This document shows, one piece after another, positions 8,387-16,645 of a stretch of DNA of 64,000 nt. The DNA is from Streptomyces coelicoflavus. Its GTDB lineage: Bacteria; Actinomycetota; Actinomycetes; Streptomycetales; Streptomycetaceae. Made by a program: the position numbers and the translations under genes. Each line of letters opens with the position of its first letter. The first letter of the stretch is position 1. The DNA lies in the NCBI RefSeq assembly GCF_003112555.1, contig NZ_BEWB01000009.1:371759-435758 (forward strand). The letters run 5' to 3'. The notes under the pieces were generated by a model. That model did no database searches, was not told the DNA's origin, and worked only from the letters and a program-made list of their open reading frames with translations.

Positions 8387-9550
8387 ATGGTGGACGCGCT
8401 CGGTGTCGCCGTCGTCGGTTTCGGCTGGATGGGGCGGGTGCACACCCAGGCGTACGCCCGTGTCCGGCACCACTACCCGCACCTCCCGCTGCGCCCCGAG
8501 CTGGTGGCGGTCGCCGAGGAGGTGCCGGGGCGGGCCGAGGAGGCCGCCGAGCGGTTCGGCTTCGCCTCGGCCACCCGCGACTGGCGCGAGGTGGCCGCCG
8601 ATCCGCGGGTCCACGCGGTCAGCATCACGGCCCCGAACTTCCTGCACCGCGAGATCGCCGTGGCGATGGCCGGGGCGGGCAAGCACATCTGGATCGAGAA
8701 GCCGGTCGGGCTGACCGCCGCGGACGCCCGCGCGGTGGCGGACGCGGTGGCCGAGGCGGGGGTGCAGGGCTCGGTCGGCTTCAACTACCGCAACGCGCCC
8801 GCCGTCGAGGCGGCCCGCGACCTGATCGCGGCCGGCGAGATCGGCACCGTCACCCATGTCCGCATCCGCCTCTTCAGCGACTACGCGGCCCATCCCGAGG
8901 GGGCCCTCACCTGGCGGTTCGAGCGGGAGCGCGGGGGCAGCGGGGTGCTCGGCGACCTGGCCTCGCACGGCGCCGACCTGGCCCGTTTCCTGCTCGGCGA
9001 GATCGCGTCCCTGACCGCCGACACGGCCGTGTTCCTGCCCGAGCGGGCCCGGCCGACCGCGCCCACCGCCGGTCACTCCCGGGCCGCGGGCGGCGAGCCG
9101 GGGCCGGTCGAGAACGAGGACTACGTCAACTGCCTGCTGCGCTTCGCCTCCGGGGCCCGGGGAGTCCTGGAGGCCTGCCGGGTCTCCGTCGGCGAGCAGA
9201 ACAACTACGGCTTCGAGGTGCACGGCACCACGGGCGCCGTGTACTGGGACTTCCGCCGCATGAACGAACTGGGCGTCAGCCGCGGCACGGCCTACCAGGA
9301 CCAGCCGGTCAGCACGGTCTACGTCGGCCCCGGGCACGGCGAGTTCGCCGCCTTCCAGCCGGGCGCCGCCAACGCCATGGGGTACGACGACCTGAAGGTG
9401 GTGGAGGCGCACCGCTTCCTGCGCTCGATCGCGGAGGGCACCCCGTACGGCGCGACCCCGACGGACGCCGTGCACAGCGCGGCCGTGCTGGACGCGATGA
9501 CGCGGTCGGCGGAGCGCGGCGCCTGGGTCAGTCCCGAACTGCCCGGGTGA
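8387..9550 (+). CDS. Gfo/Idh/MocA family NAD(P)-dependent oxidoreductase
   Basis: 387 residues with an N-terminal Rossmann fold (VAVVGFGWMGRVHTQAY), the family motif EKPVGLTAADAR where Lys is the catalytic residue, and a C-terminal alpha/beta domain (SVGFNYRNAPAVEAARDLI, then HGADLARFLLGEI). Such enzymes oxidise a sugar or inositol hydroxyl to a ketone. The neighbours (inositol genes, LacI regulator, a second IdhA-like gene at 12061) suggest a polyol or sugar substrate. ATG at 8387 is preferred over an upstream in-frame start at 8333 because it leads straight into the Rossmann strand. Confidence 0.88.
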   Translation: MVDALGVAVVGFGWMGRVHTQAYARVRHHYPHLPLRPELVAVAEEVPGRAEEAAERFGFASATRDWREVAADPRVHAVSITAPNFLHREIAVAMAGAGKHIWIEKPVGLTAADARAVADAVAEAGVQGSVGFNYRNAPAVEAARDLIAAGEIGTVTHVRIRLFSDYAAHPEGALTWRFERERGGSGVLGDLASHGADLARFLLGEIASLTADTAVFLPERARPTAPTAGHSRAAGGEPGPVENEDYVNCLLRFASGARGVLEACRVSVGEQNNYGFEVHGTTGAVYWDFRRMNELGVSRGTAYQDQPVSTVYVGPGHGEFAAFQPGAANAMGYDDLKVVEAHRFLRSIAEGTPYGATPTDAVHSAAVLDAMTRSAERGAWVSPELPG

Positions 9551-9660
9551 CGGCGCCGCGTCGGGCCCGCGTCGTGATCGCGACGCCGCCGTCGGCCGTC
9601 GCCACCACCCGCCCGGGGCCGCCAGGGGCTGCCGGCATCCGTCCGGGGCGGCGGCACGCG

Positions 9661-10695
9661 TCACGCGGTCGCGGTGTCGGGCGGCATGTTGTGCGGTGTG
9701 ACGACCTGGATCGCCGACGGCCGCGCCGGACCGGCGGGCGGCAGGGCGCCGTGGGCCCGCATCACGTGCCGGCAGGCCTCGCGCAGGTCCTGGCGCAGAT
9801 CGTGGTGGAGGACGACGGACAGGCGCCGCTCGCGCAGCAGCCGGGTGTTGTCCTGGTCGAGGTCGTGGGCGACGAACACGTCGCAGGGGCGGCCGAGGTC
9901 CGCGAAGGCGCGCAGGGTGGCGATGTTGCCGCCGCCCATCGAGTAGACCGCGCGGATGCCGGGGTCGCGTTCCAGCGCGGCCCGGACCAGGTCGTACTGG
10001 GTGGCGTCCAGTCCCTGGCCCTCGGCGGTCTCGACCAGGGCCCGTCCGGGGTGGCGGGCCCGCATGACACCGCGGAAACCCATCTCGCGCTCCTCCTCGT
10101 TGCGGAAGAAGCCGCTGCTGAGGCTGGTGAGGACGTTGCCCGGGCGGTCGCCGAGCCACTCGCCCATGAGATAGGCGGCGGTGGCGCCGGCCGCGCGGTC
10201 GTCGATGCCGACGTAGGCCACCCGGGGGCTGGTGGGCAGGTCCGTGGCCAGGGTGACGACGGGGACACCGGCGGCGGTCAGCCGGCTCACGGCGGCGGCC
10301 ACCTCGGGGACGTCCGGGGCCTTGAGGATCACCCCCTGCGAGCCGCGACGGGCGATCCGGTCCAGGGTGCCGGTCAGTTCGTCCGCCGGGCCCGTCTCGC
10401 GGAAGTGGAAGCGGCAGCGCACCGCGGCGGGGTGCAGGGCGGGCAGTTCGGCCTCCAGCGCGGTCCGCACGGCGGTGGAGAAGCGTTCCGGGGCCTGCAT
10501 CACGATGTCGCACATGAACGTGCGGCCGACCAGCCGGACCTGGGTGCGCTGGCGGTCCAGATCGGCGATGGCCCGGCGCACCTCGTACGCGGTGCTCTCG
10601 CGCACCCCGCCCCGGCCGTTGAGCACCCGGTCGACGGTGGCCTCGCTCAGGCCCGCCTGACGTGCGATCTCCCGGATCGGGAAGGGGTGTCCCAT
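9661..10695 (-). CDS. LacI-family transcriptional regulator
   Basis: 344 residues. The N-terminal LacI HTH (IREIARQAGLSEATVDRVLNGRGGVRESTAYEVRRAI, 7-43) is followed by a periplasmic-binding-protein-like sensor domain (DLPTSPRVAYVGIDDRAAGATAAYLMGEW; later YSMGGGNIATLRAFADLGR). The hinge TVDRVLNG departs slightly from the usual TVSRVLNG. It is divergent from the dioxygenase gene, with 130 bp holding a palindrome, and probably controls the two flanking sugar-dehydrogenase transcripts. The inducer is probably a sugar or inositol. Confidence 0.92.
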   Translation of the reverse strand: MGHPFPIREIARQAGLSEATVDRVLNGRGGVRESTAYEVRRAIADLDRQRTQVRLVGRTFMCDIVMQAPERFSTAVRTALEAELPALHPAAVRCRFHFRETGPADELTGTLDRIARRGSQGVILKAPDVPEVAAAVSRLTAAGVPVVTLATDLPTSPRVAYVGIDDRAAGATAAYLMGEWLGDRPGNVLTSLSSGFFRNEEEREMGFRGVMRARHPGRALVETAEGQGLDATQYDLVRAALERDPGIRAVYSMGGGNIATLRAFADLGRPCDVFVAHDLDQDNTRLLRERRLSVVLHHDLRQDLREACRHVMRAHGALPPAGPARPSAIQVVTPHNMPPDTATA

Positions 10696-10771
10696 GACCG
10701 GCTCCTCGGCTTCGTCGGCGCGGCACAGGCTGAGGGGTTTTTGATGGCCGCCTGCTGGTTGTTCGACGCGT

Positions 10772-10791
10772 TTGTCAGGACAAGAATGACA
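10772..10791. promoter_or_regulatory. TTGTC-AG-GACAA palindrome, candidate LacI operator
   Basis: TTGTCAGGACAA (10772-10783) is a perfect 5-bp inverted repeat with a 2-nt spacer, followed by TGACA at 10787-10791. Read on the minus strand it is TTGTCCTGACAAA, matching 12 of 13 bases of TTGTCCTGTCAAA at 8302-8314. It lies between the LacI gene and the dioxygenase gene. Confidence 0.5.
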
Positions 10792-10825
10792 GCACCGCGT
10801 CGCCCCTGTCAGCGAAAGGACGACG

Positions 10826-11989
10826 ATGCCCCCAGCGCCCGTCCCCGCCCAGCGCCTCCGGCTGTCCGCACAGGACTGCGATCTCGGCGCCTTCCGCGCA
10901 CTCGTCGAGCGGCCGACCGACCCGGCCGCGTACCCCCGGGCGGCCGCCGTGCGGCAGAACGTCCCCGTGTACGCCGCCGGGGAGCTGCGCGACGACGCGC
11001 GCACGGCGGCCGAACTCGTCCACGCCCTCGCCGACGGCCCCGGCATCGTCGTCCTCGCGGGGGCCTTCCCGGACCCGGCGGTGGTCGACCGGGCCACCGC
11101 GGTGTTCGACGCGCTGATCGCCGGGCAGCGCGCCTCGGGTGCGGCCGCCGGTGACCACTTCGCCGCGCCGGGGGCCAACGACCGGGTGTGGAACGCCCTG
11201 GAGAAGGCGGCCCTGCACGACCCCGAGGCGTTCGCCGACTACTACGCCAACGAGCCCCTGTCCCTGGTCGCCCGGGCCTGGCTGGGTCCCGGCCACCAGG
11301 TCACCTCCCAGATCAACGTGGTCAATCCGGGCGGCGCGGCCCAGACGGTGCACCGCGACTACCACCTCGGCTTCCTGTCCGCCGAGGCCGCGGCGGCCTA
11401 CCCGGCGCACGTGCACCGCCTCTCCCCCGTGCTCACGCTCCAGGGCGCGGTCGCGCACTGCGACATGCCCGTGGAGTCGGGGCCCACGATGTACCTGCCG
11501 CACTCCCAGAAGTACGAGCCGGGTTACCTGGCGTGGCGGCTGCCGGAGTTCCGGGCCTACTTCGAGGCGCACCGCGTGCAGTTGCCGCTGGCCAAGGGCG
11601 ACGCGGTGTTCTTCAACCCCGCGGTGTTCCACGCGGCGGGTGCCAACCGCTCGACGGACGTCCGGCGCATGGCCAACCTGCTGCAGATCTCCTCGCCGTT
11701 CGGCCGCGCCATGGAGACCGTGGACCGGGAGGCGGTGGTGAACTCCGTGTACCCGGTGCTGCTGAGACGGAAGGCGGAGGGCGTGGGCGAGGGATGGCTG
11801 GAGCGGGTGATCGCCGCGAGCGCGGAGGGCTACCCCTTCCCCACCAACCTCGACCGGGACCCGCCGGTCGACGGTCTCGCCCCGCCCTCCCAGGCGGACC
11901 TCGTACGGCGGGCGCTGCGCGAGGAGTGGACACCGGACGCGCTCCGCGCGGAGCTGCGGGCGGGCCACGAACGACGCGAGAGCCGGTGA
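10826..11989 (+). CDS. Phytanoyl-CoA dioxygenase (PhyH) family protein
   Basis: 387 residues. An Fe(II)/2-oxoglutarate oxygenase core is indicated by the facial-triad start VHRDYHLGF (HxD at about 173-175), the distal His in FFNPAVFHAAGANRSTDVRR, and an Arg for 2-oxoglutarate. The family hydroxylates small carbon substrates with oxygen and 2-oxoglutarate. The start ATG follows AAAGGACGACG. It is followed after 71 nt by an inositol-2-dehydrogenase-like gene, and the two were probably transcribed together. A PhyH enzyme beside inositol dehydrogenases suggests an oxidative step on an inositol or sugar derivative, but the substrate is unknown. Confidence 0.88.
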   Translation: MPPAPVPAQRLRLSAQDCDLGAFRALVERPTDPAAYPRAAAVRQNVPVYAAGELRDDARTAAELVHALADGPGIVVLAGAFPDPAVVDRATAVFDALIAGQRASGAAAGDHFAAPGANDRVWNALEKAALHDPEAFADYYANEPLSLVARAWLGPGHQVTSQINVVNPGGAAQTVHRDYHLGFLSAEAAAAYPAHVHRLSPVLTLQGAVAHCDMPVESGPTMYLPHSQKYEPGYLAWRLPEFRAYFEAHRVQLPLAKGDAVFFNPAVFHAAGANRSTDVRRMANLLQISSPFGRAMETVDREAVVNSVYPVLLRRKAEGVGEGWLERVIAASAEGYPFPTNLDRDPPVDGLAPPSQADLVRRALREEWTPDALRAELRAGHERRESR

Positions 11990-12060
11990 CCGGGGCCCGG
12001 CGGGGCGCGGACCCCGGCACGGACACCCCGCACCACCCCACACAAGGAGCAGCGAAGCGC

Positions 12061-13065
12061 ATGCGTATCGGAATCCTCGGCCTCGGCCGCATCGGCGCCT
12101 TCCACGCCGAGACCCTCGCCGGACTCGAAGCCGTCGGCTCGCTGGTCGTCGCCGACCCGTTCGCGGACGCCGCGCGGGCAGCCGCCGAGCGGTTCGGCGC
12201 CGAGGTCGCGGACTCCCCCGAGGCGGTGCTGGCGGCAGGCGTGGACGGTGTGGTGGTCGCGGCGGCGACGGACGCCCACCCGGCTCTGATCCTCGCCGCC
12301 GTCGAGGCGGGCGTGCCCGTCTTCTGCGAGAAGCCCGTCGCCCGCACCATGACGGAGGGCGTCGAGGTGCTCAAGGCGCTCGCGGGCCACGACGTGCCGG
12401 TCCAGATCGGCTACAACCGCCGCTTCGACGCCGGGTTCGCCGCCGCGCGGGCCGCGGTGCTCGGCGGTGAGCTGGGCACGCTGCACACCGTACGGTCGAC
12501 CACGCTGGACCCGGCGCCGCCGCCGGCCGCCTACGTCGCCGCCTCCGGGGGCATCTTCCGAGACTGCTCGGTGCACGACTTCGACGTCATCCGCTGGGTG
12601 ACCGGCCGGGAGGTGAGCGAGGTGTACGCCGTCGGCGGCAACCGCGGCGCCGGCTTCATCCGGGAGGCGGGCGACGCGGACACCACCGGCGCGATCCTCA
12701 CCCTGGACGACGGCACCATCGCCGTCGTCTCCAACAGCCGTCACAACGCCCGTGGTTACGACGTCCGCATGGAGATCCACGGCTTCGACGACTCGATCGC
12801 CGTCGGCCTGGAGGACAAGCTGCCGCTGCGCTCGGTGGAGCCCGGCGCGACCTTCCCGGCCGGTACTCCGCACGACTTCTTCATGGACCGCTTCGCCGCC
12901 GCCTACCGCGCCGAGCTGACCGCGTTCACCGAGGTCGTCGCCGGTACCCGCACCTCCCCCTGCACGGTCGAGGACGCGCTGGAGGCGGGCTGGATCGCCG
13001 AGGCGTGCACGCTGTCGCTGCACGAGCACCGGCCGGTGACGATCGCCGAGGTGCGGCGCGGCTGA
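12061..13065 (+). CDS. iolG: Inositol 2-dehydrogenase-like oxidoreductase (IolG/IdhA type)
   Basis: 334 residues. A Rossmann start (MRIGILGLGRIGAFHAETL), the catalytic EKPVARTMTEGVEVL, IGYNRRFDAGFAAAR and DCSVHDFDVIRWVTG match the myo-inositol/scyllo-inositol dehydrogenase subgroup of Gfo/Idh/MocA. The reaction would be NAD+-dependent oxidation of inositol to 2-keto-inositol, the first step of the pathway whose later enzymes are encoded at 13.6-22.6 kb. It lies downstream of the PhyH gene and is preceded by AAGGAGCAGCG. Assignment to myo- rather than scyllo-inositol is inferred from context. Confidence 0.85.
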   Translation: MRIGILGLGRIGAFHAETLAGLEAVGSLVVADPFADAARAAAERFGAEVADSPEAVLAAGVDGVVVAAATDAHPALILAAVEAGVPVFCEKPVARTMTEGVEVLKALAGHDVPVQIGYNRRFDAGFAAARAAVLGGELGTLHTVRSTTLDPAPPPAAYVAASGGIFRDCSVHDFDVIRWVTGREVSEVYAVGGNRGAGFIREAGDADTTGAILTLDDGTIAVVSNSRHNARGYDVRMEIHGFDDSIAVGLEDKLPLRSVEPGATFPAGTPHDFFMDRFAAAYRAELTAFTEVVAGTRTSPCTVEDALEAGWIAEACTLSLHEHRPVTIAEVRRG

Positions 13066-13098
13066 GCGGGCGCACGGGGTCCTGGCGGGCCGGCGGGG

Positions 13099-13512
13099 TC
13101 AGCTCGCCGGCTCGCTGATGTTCACCATCCAGGGGACGCCGAACCGGTCCGTGCACATGCCGAAGACGTCGCCCCACATCTGCTTCTCCAGGGGCACGGC
13201 GACGGAACCGCCGGCGGACAGCTTCTCCCAGTATCCGCGCAGCTCGGTCGCGTCGTCGCCGCTGAGGCTCACCGAGAAGTTGCTGCCCGGCCGGTACTCC
13301 ATTCCGGGCGGGGTGTCGGCGGCCATCAGGGTGAAGCCGCCCGGCGTCTCCAGCATGGCGTGCATGACCTTGTCGGCGAAGGCGGGGTCCGGCATGCCGG
13401 ACTCGCCGAACGTGTTCAGCGCCAGGGTGCCGCCGAACACCTGCTCGTAGAACTCCATCGCCTGTCGGGCGTCGCCGTCGAAGCTGAGGTACGGGTTGAG
13501 ACGCGAGGTCAT
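13099..13512 (-). CDS. VOC-fold protein (PhnB / 3-demethylubiquinone methyltransferase-like)
   Basis: 137 residues of the glyoxalase/VOC fold with PhnB-type signatures: LNPYLSFDGDARQAMEFYEQVFGG at the start, GFTLMAADTPPGMEY, and a conserved end MWGDVFGMCTDRFGVPWMVNI. The VOC family binds metals or small ligands and includes antibiotic-binding proteins; no enzyme activity can be stated. Its promoter matches the RecA-NDp/PafBC DNA-damage motif exactly, about 45 bp upstream, so the gene may be part of the LexA-independent damage response. Confidence 0.88.
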   Translation of the reverse strand: MTSRLNPYLSFDGDARQAMEFYEQVFGGTLALNTFGESGMPDPAFADKVMHAMLETPGGFTLMAADTPPGMEYRPGSNFSVSLSGDDATELRGYWEKLSAGGSVAVPLEKQMWGDVFGMCTDRFGVPWMVNISEPAS

Positions 13513-13557
13513 GGCTGCCTCCCTGAGCGGGCCGAGGTATGGGTGTCAGTGCTGCGC

Positions 13558-13580
13558 ACGCTAGCGCGCGGCACTGACAA
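13558..13580 (-). promoter_or_regulatory. RecA-NDp/PafBC-type promoter of the VOC gene
   Basis: On the minus strand, TTGTCAGTG (13580-13572) is followed by an 8-nt spacer and TAGCGT (13563-13558). This fits the actinobacterial damage-promoter motif TTGTCRGTG-N8-TAnnnT at every fixed position. The predicted transcription start is near 13551, giving a leader of about 40 nt. Confidence 0.75.
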
Positions 13581-13646
13581 CGGCCCGCCGAGCGGCGCGC
13601 CGGCGGGACGGCCGCCCGCCGGCCACCGCCCGCCGGCACCCCCGGC

Positions 13647-14549
13647 TCAGGCGCCGCAGGACCGCAGGAACTTCCGGGTGCGCACCGCGATGGGCAGCGG
13701 CTTGTCCGGCTCGCAGGGGTACATGTCCTGCTCGACGATGGCGAAGAGGTCCACGCCGAGTTCCTGGGCCGCCGTGAGCACCGGGCCCAGCTCCGGCACG
13801 CCGCCGGGCGGCTCGCACATCACGCCGCGCTGCACCGCCGGCCCGAACGGCACCCCGCCCTCCCGCACCCCGGCGAGGATCTCCGGGTCGACCTGCTTGA
13901 GGTGGAGGTAGCCGATGCGCTCGCCGTAGGTCTCGATCAGCTTGACGCTGTCGCCGCCGCAGTAGGCGTAGTGACCGGTGTCCAGGCACAGGTTGACGAG
14001 GTCGGAGTCGGTGGCGTCGAGGAAGCGCTCGACGTGCTCCTCGGTGTCGATGTGGGTGTCGGCGTGCGGGTGGACGACGATGTCCAGGCCGTAGGTCTCC
14101 CGCACCTCGCGGCCGAGGCGTTCCATGCCCCGGGTGAGGTGGGTCCACTGCTCGCCGGTCAGCTCCGGCGGTTCCAGGATCTCGGCGGTCTTGTCGTCGC
14201 GCCAGAAGGACGGGATGACGACGAGGTGATTCGCGTCCATCGCCCGGGTGAGGGCGGCGACGCGGCCGACCTGCTCCCAGGTGGCGTCCCACTCGGAGGG
14301 GCCGCGGTGCAGCCCGCAGAAGATGGTGCCCGCGGAGACCTTCAGGCCGCGCCGGGTCACCTCGTCGGTGAGCCGGGCCGGGTCGGTGGGGAGGTAGCCG
14401 TAGGGGCCCAGCTCGATCCAGTCGTAGCCGGCCTCGGTGACCTCGTCCAGGAACCGTTCCCAGGGGACCTGTTGGGGGTCGTCGGGGAACCAGACGCCCC
14501 AGGAGTCGGGGGCCGAGCCGACGCGGATGCGGTCGAGGGCAGAGGGCAT
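13647..14549 (-). CDS. Inosose dehydratase / sugar-phosphate isomerase-like TIM barrel (IolE-like)
   Basis: 300 residues of the xylose-isomerase-like TIM-barrel superfamily. Landmarks are SAPDSWGVWFPDD near the start, IELGPYGYLP, VVHPHADTHIDTEEHVERFL (metal-site region), LCLDTGHYAYCGGD and LHLKQVDPEIL. IolE dehydrates 2-keto-myo-inositol to the trihydroxycyclohexanedione used by IolD, which is encoded divergently at 20708. IolI or IolH-type epimerase is an alternative. It starts 3 nt after the ABC ATPase stop, so it is the last gene of the transporter operon. Confidence 0.85.
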   Translation of the reverse strand: MPSALDRIRVGSAPDSWGVWFPDDPQQVPWERFLDEVTEAGYDWIELGPYGYLPTDPARLTDEVTRRGLKVSAGTIFCGLHRGPSEWDATWEQVGRVAALTRAMDANHLVVIPSFWRDDKTAEILEPPELTGEQWTHLTRGMERLGREVRETYGLDIVVHPHADTHIDTEEHVERFLDATDSDLVNLCLDTGHYAYCGGDSVKLIETYGERIGYLHLKQVDPEILAGVREGGVPFGPAVQRGVMCEPPGGVPELGPVLTAAQELGVDLFAIVEQDMYPCEPDKPLPIAVRTRKFLRSCGA

Positions 14550-14551
14550 GC

Positions 14552-15559
14552 TCAGGCCTTCCCTTCGGCGGTGCCGGATGCGGTGCTGTCGGACACGGCG
14601 GCGTCGGACTCGGCGGCGTCGGTCCTCTCGGCAGTATCGGGTGCGGCGGCCTTCGCCGCAGCGGCCGCGTCGTCGGGGAGCGCCTCCACGTCGACGCCGC
14701 CGACCTGCGCCAGCTCGTGCTTGAGGGCGGCCAGTTCGGCGCCGCCCGCCATGTGGTTGGTGAGCGCTTCGAGGGTGATGTCGGCGCGCGCGGCGCTGAG
14801 CTCGAGGGTGCCCAGGCGCAGCACGCTGAAGTGGTCGCCGACCATGTAGGCGTGGTGGGGGTTGTGGGTGATGAAGACGACGCCGAGGCCGCGTTCGCGG
14901 GCGGCGGCGATGTACTTGAGCACCACGCCGGACTGCTTGACGCCGAGGGCGGCGGTGGGCTCGTCGAGGATGAGGACGCGGGCGCCGAAGTAGACGGCGC
15001 GGGCGATGGCGACGGACTGGCGCTGGCCGCCCGAGAGGGTGCCGATGGGCTGTTCGAGGTCGTCCAGGACGATGCCCATGTTGCGCAGTTCCTCGTCGGC
15101 GGTCCGCTTCATGCGGGCGATGTCGAGGCGGCGCACGGGCCAGGGGCCCTTGGTCATCTCGGAGCCGAGGAAGAAGTTCCGCCACACCGGCATCAGCGGG
15201 ACGGTGGCGAGGTCCTGGTACACCGTGGCGATGCCGCGGTCGAGGGCGTCGCGCGGGCTGCCGAAGCGCACGGCCTCGCCGTCGACGAGGAATTCGCCCT
15301 CGGTGTGCTGGTGCAGCCCGGAGATGATCTTGATGAGGGTGGACTTGCCGGCACCGTTGTCACCGAGCACGCAGGTCACCCTGCCGGGGTGGACGGCGAG
15401 GTCGACGCCGTGCAGGGCGCGGATGTTGCCGTACGCCTTGCCGGCATCGCGCAGTTCCACGAGGGGACGGCCCCGCTCGGGCGCGGGGTCGGCCAGGACG
15501 GTGCCGTGGGTGCCGGGGGTTCCGTCGGTGCGAGGGGTCCCGGGGGTCTTGCTGGTCAT
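14552..15559 (-). CDS. Sugar ABC importer, ATP-binding protein (single NBD)
   Basis: 335 residues with one nucleotide-binding domain: Walker A GDNGAGKST (66-74), signature LSGGQ (175-179), Walker B VLILDE (195-200) and H-loop His232. RbsA/XylG-type ATPases usually have two NBDs in about 500 residues, so this one must dimerise, as FrcA does. The first 30 residues are a Thr/Pro/Gly-rich tail, and the last 60 are Ala/Asp-rich (AAAAAKAAAPDTAERTDAAE) and probably disordered. It is the partner of the permease and lipoprotein upstream in the operon. Confidence 0.93.
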   Translation of the reverse strand: MTSKTPGTPRTDGTPGTHGTVLADPAPERGRPLVELRDAGKAYGNIRALHGVDLAVHPGRVTCVLGDNGAGKSTLIKIISGLHQHTEGEFLVDGEAVRFGSPRDALDRGIATVYQDLATVPLMPVWRNFFLGSEMTKGPWPVRRLDIARMKRTADEELRNMGIVLDDLEQPIGTLSGGQRQSVAIARAVYFGARVLILDEPTAALGVKQSGVVLKYIAAARERGLGVVFITHNPHHAYMVGDHFSVLRLGTLELSAARADITLEALTNHMAGGAELAALKHELAQVGGVDVEALPDDAAAAAKAAAPDTAERTDAAESDAAVSDSTASGTAEGKA

Positions 15560-15565
15560 TTCCGA

Positions 15566-16645
15566 TCACCTCCGGGTCGCGGCGCGGCGGACGTACAGGT
15601 TGATGAGGACGGCGCCGAGGAGCATCACGCCGAGGAAGGCCTTGAACCAGTCCGGGTTCCAGCCCGCGAAGACGATGCCCTGGTTCACGATGCCGAACAT
15701 GAAGGCGCCGAAGACGGGGCCGATCGCGGAGCCGTAGCCGCCGGTCAGCAGACAGCCGCCGATGACCGCGGCGGCGATGAAGATCAGCTCCTGGCCGACG
15801 CCCTCACCCGACTGCACGGTGTTGAAGGAGAACAGCTGGTGCATGCCGACGAACCAGGCGCCGAAGCCGACCAGCATGAACAGTGTGATCTTGGTGAAGG
15901 TGACCGGCACGCCGACCGCGCGGGCGGACTCCTGGCTGCCGCCGACGGCGAAGATCCAGTTGCCGTACTTGGTGCGCAGCAGCACCCAGGTGGCGAGGGC
16001 GGCGAAGACCAGCCACCACACGACCGTGATCTTCACCTCGACGCCGCCCACGTCGAAGGAGGAGGCGAACAGGGCCTTGGCCTGGTCGAAGCCGTCCATG
16101 TCGCTGATGTTGTCGGTGGCGACGTTGCCGGTGACGAGCTTGGTGACCGCGAGGTTGACGCCCTGGAGGACCAGGAAGGTGGCCAGCGTGACCAGGAAGC
16201 TCGGCAGTCCGGTCTTCACCAGCACCCAGCCGTTGAAGGCGCCGACGGCGAGCGAGACCACGAGGGCGACGATCACGCCCATCCAGACGTTCATGGTCAG
16301 CTGGTAGCTGAGCATGGCGGCGGTGAGCGCCGAGGTGACCACGGCGACACCGGCCGACAGGTCGAACTCGCCGCCGATCATCAGCAGGGCGACGGGCAGC
16401 GCCATGATGCCGATGGTCGACGACTGGTACAGCACCGTCGCCATGGAGCCGCCGTCGCGGAGCGTGGGGGCGGCGATCAGGAAGAAGACGAACACGGCGA
16501 CCGCGCCGAGGAAGACCCCGACCTCGGGCCGGGCGAGCAGCCGCAGCGCCAGGGGGCGTTCACGGGTGCGTCCGTCGGTCTCCTTGGGGCCGGGGGCCGG
16601 CGGTGCGACCACCGCCGGCTCAGCCTGTGGGGCCATGCTCATCAC
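15566..16645 (-). CDS. Sugar ABC importer permease (RbsC/FrcB-like)
   Basis: 359 residues with about ten membrane segments and the BPD_transp_2 hallmark SSTIGIMALPVALLMIGGEFDLS near residue 75, which is the Gly/Glu-rich loop of ribose/inositol permeases. Late features are GAAVIGG-like IAAAVIGGCLLTGGYG and VINLYVRR. The start is GTG at 16645 (GTGA overlap with the upstream stop) or ATG at 16642 (TGATG); both indicate translational coupling to the binding-protein gene. Confidence 0.92.
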   Translation of the reverse strand: MMSMAPQAEPAVVAPPAPGPKETDGRTRERPLALRLLARPEVGVFLGAVAVFVFFLIAAPTLRDGGSMATVLYQSSTIGIMALPVALLMIGGEFDLSAGVAVVTSALTAAMLSYQLTMNVWMGVIVALVVSLAVGAFNGWVLVKTGLPSFLVTLATFLVLQGVNLAVTKLVTGNVATDNISDMDGFDQAKALFASSFDVGGVEVKITVVWWLVFAALATWVLLRTKYGNWIFAVGGSQESARAVGVPVTFTKITLFMLVGFGAWFVGMHQLFSFNTVQSGEGVGQELIFIAAAVIGGCLLTGGYGSAIGPVFGAFMFGIVNQGIVFAGWNPDWFKAFLGVMLLGAVLINLYVRRAATRR

